Shown in pieces: positions 1-7,259 of a stretch of 64,000 bases of DNA. The stretch's first letter is position 1; each line of letters begins with the position of its first letter. The translations under genes were made by a program, and so were the position numbers. Under the pieces are notes generated by a model. The model searched no databases, was not told where the DNA came from, and saw only the letters and a list, made by a program, of their open reading frames with translations. Origin of the DNA: JB111 sp049856295 (GTDB taxonomy: Bacteria; Actinomycetota; Actinomycetes; Actinomycetales; Actinomycetaceae); NCBI RefSeq assembly GCF_049856295.1, contig NZ_JBNDMZ010000003.1, forward strand, positions 124,001 to 188,000, given 5' to 3'.

Positions 1-432
1 GGTGCGGCCGTCGGAGCTCGAGAGCGCCGGACCCTCGGTCACGCTCTCCGAGCCGGGCACGGTCCCCATCGGGTCGAAACCGGGCAGGACGACGTCGTCG
101 GCCGGCATCTGCGGGTCGCTCGGCAGGACGCCGGAGTCGACGACGGCCACCGTGACGCCCTCGCCCCGCGAGATCTCCCAGGCCTGCTCCATCCCGAGCG
201 CCGGGAGCAGCGGCGACGGCTCGGTCGGTTCCTCCTCGGGCGTGCAGCCGTCGGGCAGCTCGAGCTCGGTGACCGGGGCGACGGGTCCCGGCGCCGCCTG
301 CGCCAGGGTGCCCGGGCCGAGCGCGCCCAGGACCGGTGCGGCGAGGATCGCACCGCCCGCGAGCGCGGCGGCGAGCGCTCCCGCGGGCCGGTCGGCGCGG
401 CCGGTCCTGCACCGCGCGTGACGTCCGGTCAC
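1..432 (-). CDS. mycP: Mycosin, subtilisin-like T7SS protease (N-terminal part; runs off window)
   Basis: The first 144 codons are visible. Translation starts at a GTG whose GTGA overlaps the eccB stop, so it is translationally coupled. Residues 15-47 form a hydrophobic Ala/Leu-rich stretch after an Arg-rich N-terminus, as expected for a signal peptide. EGVTVAVVDSGV (residues 91-102) is the S8-family segment carrying the catalytic Asp, D99. The His and Ser motifs lie beyond the window edge. In mycobacteria mycosins are membrane-anchored proteases that cap or stabilise the ESX complex outside the membrane. Position directly after eccB and eccD supports mycosin over a general secreted subtilase. 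The C-terminal anchor cannot be checked here. Confidence 0.85.
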   Translation of the reverse strand, partial: MTGRHARCRTGRADRPAGALAAALAGGAILAAPVLGALGPGTLAQAAPGPVAPVTELELPDGCTPEEEPTEPSPLLPALGMEQAWEISRGEGVTVAVVDSGVLPSDPQMPADDVVLPGFDPMGTVPGSESVTEGPALSSSDGRT

Positions 433-1946
433 GAGCCGTCGCTCGCGGTCTCGCCAGATCCTCCGGTCGCCGTCTCGCCGCCGGTTCCACCGGTCGCGGT
501 ATCGCCGCCGGAACCGGTGTCGTCGCCGGAGGACTCCTCGGGGGTGGTGGCGGTCCCGCTGGGCGACTCGCCGTCCGGGGCGCCGAGCGCCGGGAGGTCG
601 AGCGGCTGGAGGCCGGGCCCGTGCGGGAAGAGCCGGACCCACGGGTTCGGCACGGTGGCCCGGTCCTCGAGCTCGTAGCCGAGCATCCCGAGGGTCTCGC
701 CCCGCGCGCCGAGCAGCGGGTAGGCCCGCCCGGTCTCGTCGATGAAGAAATCGGCCGTGAGCAGTCCGCCGCCGGACCCGGAGACGAGGGCGCCGGAGCT
801 GCCCTGGACCACGACCGTGTCGTCGCCGACCTCCGGGACGTCATGGCCCGCGACGAGCACCGACGAGGCGGACGCGTCCATCGCGTCGGACACGAGCTGG
901 GCGCAGGGTGCCACCCCCTCGTCGTCGACGACCGGTCCGGCGATCTCGTCTGGCCAGTCGGCCGGGTCCGCGTCGTCGCCGCTCGGCATCTGGCCGAGGT
1001 CGCCGGCGCTGACCGCCATGGCGTCGCGCTCGAGGTGCTCGCCGTCGCCGAGCCGGTACATCTCGTAGCCGACCGCGCTCAGCGGCTGCAGCTCACCGGC
1101 GGCGCCGAGGATGTAGTACGAGACGTCGTCCCCCTCGCCCATGGAGACGGCCTGCCCCGCGAGGACGTCGGGCATCCCCTCGATCGGTTCCGGCATCGGG
1201 TCGCCGGCGCCGGGGTTCGACATGGGGCCGAGCGGCGTGCCGGGGGCGAAGAGCTCGAGCCAGGCGGCGGAGGTCTCGACGACGGGCGCCGAGTCGAGGC
1301 GGAGCGCCCGGACGATGGCCTCCTCGTGCTCGGCGTCGATCTCGTGCCGCGTGGCGCCCGAGACGAGCCACAGGACGCCCTCGACGCGGACGACGGTGGC
1401 GCGGTCCTCCGCGGGCTCGGCCGAGACCTGGGTGCCGTCGGTGTCGATCGTCGGGCGCCCGACCGCGGTCCACGAGGCCCCCGACGGCGCGAGGCAGGAG
1501 AGCCACTCGTCGTTGACGAGGTCGCCCGGCTCCGGGAGGGAGTCGGGGGCGTCCGGGATCCCGACCGTCGGGCCGCGCGTGACGCCGGCGACCTCCTCCT
1601 GGGACAGGGTGTGGACGTCCATCTCGCCCGCGCCGAGGACGAGCCGCGCGGAGGCCGTGTTGAGCACCGGGTACATCACGCCCTCGGACGTGACGTACCG
1701 GGAGCCGTCCTCCTCGATGATGACGAGCGACCCGGCCTCCCAGCCCTCCGGGGTGCCCGGGGCGAGCCACCGAGAGACGAAGCCGCCCGCGAGGATGAGC
1801 CCGACGAGCACGAGGCCCCCGACGACGCCGCGCCACGGCTTGCCCGGCTCGAGCTCGCGTCCGTCCGGCGCGCCGGAGACGAACGAGGTGACGAGGCGCT
1901 GCCGGTTGAACCTCTGCGCGTCGAGGATGTCCTTGTTGGAGGCCAC
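429..1946 (-). CDS. eccB: Type VII secretion protein EccB
   Basis: 505 residues, close to the usual ~480-500. A short cytoplasmic N-terminus (residues 1-38) is followed by one membrane helix (about 39-57) and a large extracytoplasmic domain, the EccB layout. The family-typical block SRYVTSEGVMYPVLNTASA (about 82-100) is present. The last ~45 residues are a Gly/Thr/Ser-rich low-complexity tail. The GTG start follows the eccD stop codon with no spacing, and the gene runs into mycP by a 4-nt overlap, so eccD-eccB-mycP is one operon. EccB is a core subunit of the ESX membrane complex. Its periplasmic repeat domain has been proposed to act in substrate passage. Confidence 0.93.
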   Translation of the reverse strand: MASNKDILDAQRFNRQRLVTSFVSGAPDGRELEPGKPWRGVVGGLVLVGLILAGGFVSRWLAPGTPEGWEAGSLVIIEEDGSRYVTSEGVMYPVLNTASARLVLGAGEMDVHTLSQEEVAGVTRGPTVGIPDAPDSLPEPGDLVNDEWLSCLAPSGASWTAVGRPTIDTDGTQVSAEPAEDRATVVRVEGVLWLVSGATRHEIDAEHEEAIVRALRLDSAPVVETSAAWLELFAPGTPLGPMSNPGAGDPMPEPIEGMPDVLAGQAVSMGEGDDVSYYILGAAGELQPLSAVGYEMYRLGDGEHLERDAMAVSAGDLGQMPSGDDADPADWPDEIAGPVVDDEGVAPCAQLVSDAMDASASSVLVAGHDVPEVGDDTVVVQGSSGALVSGSGGGLLTADFFIDETGRAYPLLGARGETLGMLGYELEDRATVPNPWVRLFPHGPGLQPLDLPALGAPDGESPSGTATTPEESSGDDTGSGGDTATGGTGGETATGGSGETASDGS

Positions 1947-3287
1947 CTACACCACACCCGTGGCGAACGCCGCGAGGGGCAGGACGGCGAGCACGCAGAT
2001 CACCTCGAGGGTGTCGCCCACCCGCTGGAGGGCGGGCCGGGGCCCGGGGCTGAGCACGGCCATGCCGACGATGCCCACCGTGAGGGCGGCGACGACGATC
2101 GCGACAGCGAGCCACCAGTCGGGGTGGACGACGACGGCGGTGAGGCCGACGAGCGCCGCCCCTGCGACACCGGTCGCCGTCATGACGATGACGTCGCGGC
2201 GCGCGTAGATCTCGCGCACACCGAGCACGAAGGCCACGCAGATGACGAGGACGAGCGCGGTCCCCCACACCCCGGTGGCGACCGCGTGCGGCGTGGCGAG
2301 CAGGATGGCCGCGGCGCCCGAGAGACGCATCGCCAGCAGCAGCCGGGACCCGCGGAGGAACTCGGACCGGACGCGCGCGGCGCGGATCTCCTGCCGTTCG
2401 GCGTCGAGCTCGGCCTGGTTGCGGGGAACCGTCACCCGGATGCCCGTCATCGACAGGGCGATCCAGGGCGCGGAGGAGAGCACGATGCCGGACACGGCGA
2501 CGATGCCGGCGGCCACCTGGCCCGTCCGCAGGTCGGTGACGAGCGGCAGCCCGCCGAGCGCGAGGAGGGCGAGGCCGACGAGGACCGGGACGCCGGCGTA
2601 CTCCCGCACGGACCCGAGGAAGGGCAGGGCGAGGGCGCCGACGGCGAGGACGCCGAGCCCGCCGTAGGCGAGCGGCTCCCCCGTCATCGGCCCCACGCCG
2701 AGGGCGAGGCCGGCGGTCAGGGCGAGGATCGAGGTCGCGCCGAGCATCGTCAGGCTCGCGGCGCCCCGGCCGAGGGCGGCGAGGACGCCGGTCACGCCGA
2801 GCGAGAGCACGGCGGCCGCGCCGGCGACGACCGGGACGAGGAGGGAGGAGTCGTCGGCGGTGAGCAGGACGACGCTGCCCGTGACGACGAGGACCAGGGT
2901 GGCCACGAGCGTCATGCGGGCCGAGTCGGCGGGCGTCCATGCCTTGTGCTGGTCCTCGACGGCGTCGGAGACGGCCTCGACGAGGTCGTCGTAGACGCGG
3001 CCCGCGGTGCCGGCGTCCCGGGCGACGAGGGCGAGCAGGGCGCCGTCCTCGATGCCCTGGGCGGCGAGCGACTGGTCGGGGGCGAGCTCGGTGCCGTCGG
3101 TGCGCGTGAGCCGGTAGCCGGTGACGGCGGCGCGAACCTCGAGCATCCCGAGCCTGCGGGCCAGGCCCGGCACGATCTCGGCGACCGGCACCGAGCCCGG
3201 CAGCGCGAGGTCCGTGCGGTCGTCGCCCTCGACGAGAGTCACCCGGACCACGGTGCCGACGGCGCGGCGGCTGACTGCCTGGCTCAC
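1947..3287 (-). CDS. eccD: Type VII secretion integral membrane protein EccD
   Basis: 446 residues from the GTG at 3287, chosen because a GGAGGG ribosome site lies about 6 nt upstream; a longer frame reaches 3638 but has no such site. Residues ~10-85 match the ubiquitin-like cytoplasmic domain of EccD (VRVTLVEGDD followed by LALPGSVPVAEIVPGL). The rest is about 11 hydrophobic helices ending in LAAFATGVV. EccD forms the membrane vestibule of ESX systems. It is first in a tight minus-strand operon with eccB and mycP. A second EccD-like protein is encoded at 13413-14792, which is unusual for one locus. Confidence 0.92.
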   Translation of the reverse strand: MSQAVSRRAVGTVVRVTLVEGDDRTDLALPGSVPVAEIVPGLARRLGMLEVRAAVTGYRLTRTDGTELAPDQSLAAQGIEDGALLALVARDAGTAGRVYDDLVEAVSDAVEDQHKAWTPADSARMTLVATLVLVVTGSVVLLTADDSSLLVPVVAGAAAVLSLGVTGVLAALGRGAASLTMLGATSILALTAGLALGVGPMTGEPLAYGGLGVLAVGALALPFLGSVREYAGVPVLVGLALLALGGLPLVTDLRTGQVAAGIVAVSGIVLSSAPWIALSMTGIRVTVPRNQAELDAERQEIRAARVRSEFLRGSRLLLAMRLSGAAAILLATPHAVATGVWGTALVLVICVAFVLGVREIYARRDVIVMTATGVAGAALVGLTAVVVHPDWWLAVAIVVAALTVGIVGMAVLSPGPRPALQRVGDTLEVICVLAVLPLAAFATGVV

Positions 3288-3341
3288 GCGGTGCCCTCCC
3301 TCGACGCGATGTGTCGCGCCCGTGTCCTGAGCGCCCGCACG

Positions 3342-3347
3342 AGGATA
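3342..3347 (-). promoter_or_regulatory. Candidate -10 box for eccD-eccB-mycP
   Basis: Read on the minus strand this is TATCCT, matching the actinobacterial TANNNT -10 consensus. It would give a leader of roughly 45-50 nt before the GTG of eccD at 3287. No convincing -35 element is visible. Confidence 0.4.
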
Positions 3348-3555
3348 TCTGCAGCGGGCGGCGGGACAGGTCACGGACGTCGCACGACCGGTCACGTCCC
3401 GTGCCTGGAAGGTGTCCGGAGGGTGACGGATCGGTGACCGTCGCGTGCTCCCCTGGCGGGTCGTCACCGACCGCACGAACACTGGTCCCCGACCAGGTCG
3501 CAGGGGTGGGGAGGTCTCCCCGAGGAGGGCGGCTCCCGGCATCCGTCCGTGGCCG

Positions 3556-3561
3556 TAACGT
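3556..3561 (+). promoter_or_regulatory. Candidate -10 box for the esx/substrate genes
   Basis: TAACGT fits TANNNT and lies about 105 nt upstream of the first WXG100 start. The leader would be ~98 nt and ends in an AGGAGG-like ribosome site (AGTAGGAGGACAGC) just before the ATG at 3666, a strong site for a highly translated substrate. No clear -35 is seen. Confidence 0.4.
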
Positions 3562-3665
3562 GATGGTCGACGTCGAGAGCGGGTCAACCGGATCGGCGGA
3601 GTCAGGCCCCACGGGGCATCGGGTCCAACAGGTCCCACTCACGAGAGATTCAGTAGGAGGACAGC

Positions 3666-3965
3666 ATGAACACCGTTGAGGCAGGCGAGGGCGCACTCGA
3701 GACCGCCGCTGGTCGTGTGGACGAGACCAAGGCCACCGTCGAGGGCGAGTTCACCCGACTGGGTGGCCAGCTCCAGGGCATCGGCATGCAGTGGACCGGC
3801 GCCGCGCGCCAGGCGTTCGACCGCGCGATGGTCCGCTGGGACGAGGAGGCCCGCCACACGAACGAGGTGCTCACCACCCTCGCCGAGAACCTGCGAGGCA
3901 CGCAGTCCTCGTTCACCGCCCAGGACGAAGAGGGCACCGTCAACTTCAACCAGCTGCTCGGCTGA
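3666..3965 (+). CDS. WXG100-family T7SS substrate (Esx protein, canonical W-x-G)
   Basis: 99 residues, almost entirely helical, the standard length for a WXG100 protein. W43-T-G45 forms the turn between the two long helices. Near the C-terminus the secretion signal position reads F83-T-A-Q-D87, that is F-x-x-x-D where most family members have Y-x-x-x-[DE]. A strong AGGAGG ribosome site precedes the ATG. The neighbouring gene at 4001 encodes a matched partner, so the two probably form the usual antiparallel heterodimer exported through EccC. The wide divergence of the family prevents assignment as EsxA or EsxB orthologue. Confidence 0.9.
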   Translation: MNTVEAGEGALETAAGRVDETKATVEGEFTRLGGQLQGIGMQWTGAARQAFDRAMVRWDEEARHTNEVLTTLAENLRGTQSSFTAQDEEGTVNFNQLLG

Positions 3966-4000
3966 CCCGACACACGACCTAAGAATTGGGAGCTATCCAG

Positions 4001-4297
4001 ATGAACGACATCCGCGTCACTCACGCAGCCCTTCAGTCCGGCGCCGCCGACATCAGCTCGGCCGGCCAGCGGATCCGTCAGCACCTCGACGACCTGCACA
4101 GCGGGACCGCCGACCTGCGCGAGCGCTTCCACGGTGAGGCCCGCCAGGCCTGGGACACCGCCAAGCACCACTGGGACCAGAACATGGAGGACGTCGACTC
4201 CATCCTCATGCTCATCGAGTCCCTCGTCCTGCGCAGCCAGGGCAACTTCGCCGACGCCGACCGCATCTCGGCCGGCAACTTCGGCGGCAACGTCTGA
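4001..4297 (+). CDS. WXG100-family T7SS substrate with F-H-G in place of W-x-G
   Basis: 98 residues from the ATG at 4001, which has a GGGAG site ~9 nt upstream; a TTG at 3986 in the same frame is less likely. It aligns without gaps to the preceding protein. The turn is F43-H-G45, exactly where the partner has W43-T-G45, and F83-A-D-A-D87 aligns with the partner's F-x-x-x-D. A second conserved Trp pair, W51 and W58, sits in the second helix. In heterodimeric Esx pairs one member often has a degenerate motif, which fits here. A hairpin 19 nt after the stop separates this pair from the cassettes. Confidence 0.85.
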   Translation: MNDIRVTHAALQSGAADISSAGQRIRQHLDDLHSGTADLRERFHGEARQAWDTAKHHWDQNMEDVDSILMLIESLVLRSQGNFADADRISAGNFGGNV

Positions 4298-4315
4298 CAC
4301 ACGCAAGCCTCGGTC

Positions 4316-4341
4316 GCACCGGGACCGGACGGTCCCGGTGC
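4316..4341 (+). terminator. Hairpin between the WXG100 pair and the first cassette
   Basis: Perfect 11-bp arms GCACCGGGACC and GGTCCCGGTGC flank the loop GGAC. There is no U-run, as is common in high-GC actinobacteria. It may end or attenuate the esx transcript, so that the two Esx proteins are made in excess over the downstream proteins, or it may protect the 3' end. Confidence 0.5.
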
Positions 4342-4433
4342 CTCCGTGGCTCTCGTGCGTCGGCGCGTGTGGTGCCGTCCGGCCGAGCGCCGTTCCCGGT
4401 GCGGCGGAGAGATGAACTGGAGAGAGGTCCGGA

Positions 4434-4811
4434 ATGAACATTGTCCTGGAGCCCGAGGTGCTGCGCGCTCGCGTGAACTACCTCGACACCGTCGTCACCG
4501 AGCTGACCAAGCTCAACGACGACATGAACAACGACGGCGTGAGCCAGCAGGCCATGTGGTCGGAGCTGTCGACGGTGAGCCGCATCGGGTCACCGCTGGC
4601 GACCGCGACCTTCGACCTCGCGACCGGGGTCACCGAGCTGCTCCGCAGCGCGGACAACATCCGCCTCGCGCTCGTGCGCGCGGCAGAGAACCTCGCCGAG
4701 ACCGACGAGACGCTGATGGCGGACCTCGAGGCCATCGGCGAGCAGATCGACGAGGCCACCCCGCCGCCCCCGCCCGGGCCGCGCGGCGGACCGACCCCGA
4801 TTGCGGTCTGA
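4434..4811 (+). CDS. Small helical W-x-x-L protein, cassette 1 (T7SS-associated)
   Basis: 125 residues with no signal peptide or membrane segment. It begins NIVLEPEVLRARV, and the same pattern (L-x-P-[ED]-V-L-x-A-R-V) opens the proteins at 6863 and 9310. Two long helices are separated at W42-S-E-L45, the same position as W43-x-G45 in the WXG100 proteins just upstream, so it is probably a diverged WXG100 relative in which W-x-x-L replaces W-x-G. The C-terminus is Pro/Gly-rich (PPPPPGPRGG). A GAGAGGTCC ribosome site precedes the start. It is followed after 31 nt by its large partner gene. No characterised family was recognised; the role as a co-secreted partner is inference. Confidence 0.82.
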   Translation: MNIVLEPEVLRARVNYLDTVVTELTKLNDDMNNDGVSQQAMWSELSTVSRIGSPLATATFDLATGVTELLRSADNIRLALVRAAENLAETDETLMADLEAIGEQIDEATPPPPPGPRGGPTPIAV

Positions 4812-4842
4812 GCACGAGCCAGGACGATCGAGAGCTGACGAG

Positions 4843-6783
4843 ATGACGTACCACAAGACCCAGCCGACCACGCTCACCGAGACCCTCGCGCGGATCCAGG
4901 GGCTCGAGAAGAGCGGCCTCCAGGGCATCGAGACCAACTTCACCGGCTACGCCGACCGGCTCGACGACCTCGCGTACGAGATGCGCACCCGGCGTGCGGA
5001 GCTCGGCATCGAGGGAGAGACGGGCGACGCCGCCGGCGCCGGATTCTCCGACCTCGAGGCGTGGGCCCGGCACCGGGCCGCCGAGGCCGAGGAGATCGGC
5101 AACGCGGTCCGCGAGGCGCGGACGGCCGGCGACGAGGCGCACTCGACGTACCGGATGGAGAGCGGCGACTGGTCCAACGACTCCGCGCGGGAGCGCTGGG
5201 ACGAGATGACGGACGACGAGCAGCGCGAGCTCATCCAGCGCTACGACCTGCCGGCCGGCGAGACCATCGAGTCGCTCGACTACCGCGTCGAGGACGCGAT
5301 CGACATGATCCCCGAGATCACGCCGGCGACCGGCTCCCCGTTCAAGGACCGGCACTACACCCCGGACCGCGGCGGCACGGACCACACCCGCTCGGGCGCG
5401 CCGCTGCCGGGGGGAGGTGGCAGCGGGACGGTCCCGACCTCTCCCCCGCCGCCGAGCGGGCCGGAGGGGCCGCGGGTCGGCGTCATCACCCCGACCCCGC
5501 CCGCTCCCGACCTGCCCGAGCCTCCGGGGACGAACCCTCAGCCGCCGCCCGGCGTCATTCGTCCCACGCCTCCCGACCTGCCGCCGACCGTCCCGCCGCA
5601 GGACCCCTGGGAGCCGCCGGTCGTCCTCCCGCCCCCGGGGCTCCCGGTCGACCCGCCGGCGCCGCCGCCGAACATCGACGCGCCGATGCCTACGGTCCCG
5701 ACGCTGCCGGCCCCGCCGACGCCGACCCCGAACCCGATCATGCCCGGCCCGGCGCCGGTCCCGCCGCCCGGTGGTGGCGGCATGCCCGTCCCTCCGCCGA
5801 TCGCCCCGGGCATCCCCGGTCCCGGCCTCGGCGGCCGTCCGCCCGGCGGTGGAGCCACGCCCGGACGCCCGCCGATCCACACCATCGGTGGCCCCGGTGC
5901 GGGCCGCCCCGGCGGCGCCGCTCGCCCCATCGGGGGCGGCGCCGGCGGTCGCGGGCTGCCCGGCGCACCGGGTCGTCCCGGCGCGGGTGCGGGCATGCCG
6001 CCCGCGGGCCGCGGCGGAGCCGTGGCCGGACGCGGCGCCACCGGCGCGCGCGGCGGTGCCGCGGGCACGCCTGGACGCGCCGGCATGGCCGGAGCCCCGG
6101 CCGGTGGATCACGCGGTGCGGCCCGGCCCGGCGTGGCCGGAGCCCCCGCGCGTGGAGCAGGTGCGGCAGGCCGCCCCGGCGCCGCAGGTCGGCCCGGAGC
6201 CGCCGGTGCGGGCGCCGCAGGACGCGGTGCAGGCGCGGTCGGCCGTCCCGGTACGGGTGCGGCGGGCCGTCCCGGAGCGGGAGCCGGCGCAGCCGGACGC
6301 GGTGCTGCCGCGGCCGGGCGCCCCGGTGCAGGCACGTCCGGACGTCCCGGAGCGGTCGGAGCTCCCGGCGCCGCCGGTCGCGGCGGCGCGGCGAACGGTG
6401 CTCGCGGGGCGGCTCGTCCCGGCACCCTCGGCTCCCCGGCCGGTGCGGGTTCGACGGGCGCGGCCGGTCGGGCCGGCGCGGGGGCCGCTGGTCGCGGCGG
6501 TGTCCGTCCGGCGTCGCCCGCCGTCGGCCGGTCGGGTGCGACCGCCGCTCGCGGCGGTGCCGCCGGCGGCTCGGCGCGCGGCCCCATGGGCGGCATGATG
6601 GCCGGCCGCCCGGCCGGGAAGGACAAGGAGCGCAAGCAGGGGGAGGTCGAGCACATGGACCTCGTCGAGCAGCTCGAGACCGAGAAGGCGCCCACGACCG
6701 CCGCGGGTGCTGCCAAGGGCTCGCGCACCGACTCCCGCTCGGCGCCGACGATCGCGACCGAGACCGAGAACGACGACTGGTGA
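4843..6783 (+). CDS. Large helical-head, Pro/Gly/Ala-rich putative T7SS substrate, cassette 1
   Basis: 646 residues from the ATG at 4843. Residues 9-160 are charged and helical: TTLTETLARI opens, a turn reads GIEGETGD (55-62), a W-A-x-H-R block follows, and Y147-R-V-E-D151 matches the T7SS signal Y-x-x-x-[DE]. Residues ~180-360 are Pro-rich and ~360-590 are Gly/Ala/Arg-rich. Then come G-P-M-G-G-M-M, a basic patch (KDKERK), EHMDLVEQLETE and a tail with SRSAP ending N-D-D-W. No signal peptide is seen. Layout resembles PPE or EspB proteins (helical head plus disordered body), but no sequence family was recognised. It lies between T7SS components and pairs with the gene at 4434. Confidence 0.82.
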   Translation: MTYHKTQPTTLTETLARIQGLEKSGLQGIETNFTGYADRLDDLAYEMRTRRAELGIEGETGDAAGAGFSDLEAWARHRAAEAEEIGNAVREARTAGDEAHSTYRMESGDWSNDSARERWDEMTDDEQRELIQRYDLPAGETIESLDYRVEDAIDMIPEITPATGSPFKDRHYTPDRGGTDHTRSGAPLPGGGGSGTVPTSPPPPSGPEGPRVGVITPTPPAPDLPEPPGTNPQPPPGVIRPTPPDLPPTVPPQDPWEPPVVLPPPGLPVDPPAPPPNIDAPMPTVPTLPAPPTPTPNPIMPGPAPVPPPGGGGMPVPPPIAPGIPGPGLGGRPPGGGATPGRPPIHTIGGPGAGRPGGAARPIGGGAGGRGLPGAPGRPGAGAGMPPAGRGGAVAGRGATGARGGAAGTPGRAGMAGAPAGGSRGAARPGVAGAPARGAGAAGRPGAAGRPGAAGAGAAGRGAGAVGRPGTGAAGRPGAGAGAAGRGAAAAGRPGAGTSGRPGAVGAPGAAGRGGAANGARGAARPGTLGSPAGAGSTGAAGRAGAGAAGRGGVRPASPAVGRSGATAARGGAAGGSARGPMGGMMAGRPAGKDKERKQGEVEHMDLVEQLETEKAPTTAAGAAKGSRTDSRSAPTIATETENDDW

Positions 6784-6862
6784 GTGGTCCGGGAGCGGCG
6801 CACCCCGCACGGTGCGCTGCTCCCGACCGATCCCGTCCCGCTGATCCGCGAGAGGAACGACG

Positions 6863-7213
6863 ATGGCGATCGAGCTCCAGCCCGAGGTGCTGGCGGCGCG
6901 GGTCCGGCTGCTCTCGACCACCGTCGAGGAGGTCCAGGAGATCCGCACCGAGGCGTGGAGCGGTCGCTACGACCACAAGCCCGGCTGGTCCGACCTCTCG
7001 ACGATCAATCGGATCAGCGACCAGGTCTCGGAGCGGATGTATGAGCTCGGGGACGCGATGACGGCGCTGCTGTTCGAGCTCGACGGGCTCTCCCGCGCCC
7101 TCGAGGACTCCGCGGCACTCATCCAGGGGGTCGACGAGGAGACGACCGACCTGCTGGAGAAGACCCGGGAGCGACTCAGCGACATGGAGCTCGGCAACTT
7201 CAACGACCGCTAG
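6863..7213 (+). CDS. Small helical W-x-x-L protein, cassette 2
   Basis: 116 residues, paralogous to the proteins at 4434 and 9310. It opens AIELQPEVLAARVRLLSTTVEE and has W42-S-D-L45 followed by S-T-I-N-R, close to S-T-V-S-R in the cassette 1 protein. Another W-S-G at 32-34 precedes it by ten residues and could be mistaken for the W-x-G turn, but it does not align with the paralogues. It lacks the Pro-rich C-terminus of the cassette 1 protein. A GAGAGGAACG ribosome site lies before the ATG. The large partner starts 46 nt downstream. Proposed role: helical partner or chaperone of that protein, by analogy with PE-PPE pairs. Confidence 0.82.
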   Translation: MAIELQPEVLAARVRLLSTTVEEVQEIRTEAWSGRYDHKPGWSDLSTINRISDQVSERMYELGDAMTALLFELDGLSRALEDSAALIQGVDEETTDLLEKTRERLSDMELGNFNDR

Positions 7214-7259
7214 GACGACCGACGCGTCCGCGCGCGGGGAGAGGACACAGGACCTTCCG

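Larger units (their letters stand above)
3288..3665. promoter_or_regulatory. Divergent control region of the T7SS locus with clustered GGTSAC sites
   Basis: This 378-bp gene-free stretch separates the leftward eccD operon from the rightward esx genes. It holds candidate -10 boxes for both directions. A cluster of GGTCAC or GGTGAC hexamers lies at 3369, 3390, 3422 and 3433, plus GTCAC at 3463. The first pair is 21 bp apart and the second 11 bp apart, about two turns and one turn of the helix, as for binding sites of one regulator on one face. CTGGT/ACCAG arms at 3482-3496 form a weak palindrome. No regulator gene lies next to it. The binding-site role is inference. Confidence 0.45.

Noticed and set aside
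336..3437. Very long open frame on the plus strand opposite eccB and eccD
   Set aside because: Rich in Arg/Gly/Asp/His with no recognisable domain. It is antisense to well-supported T7SS genes and arises from the lack of stop codons in GC-rich DNA.
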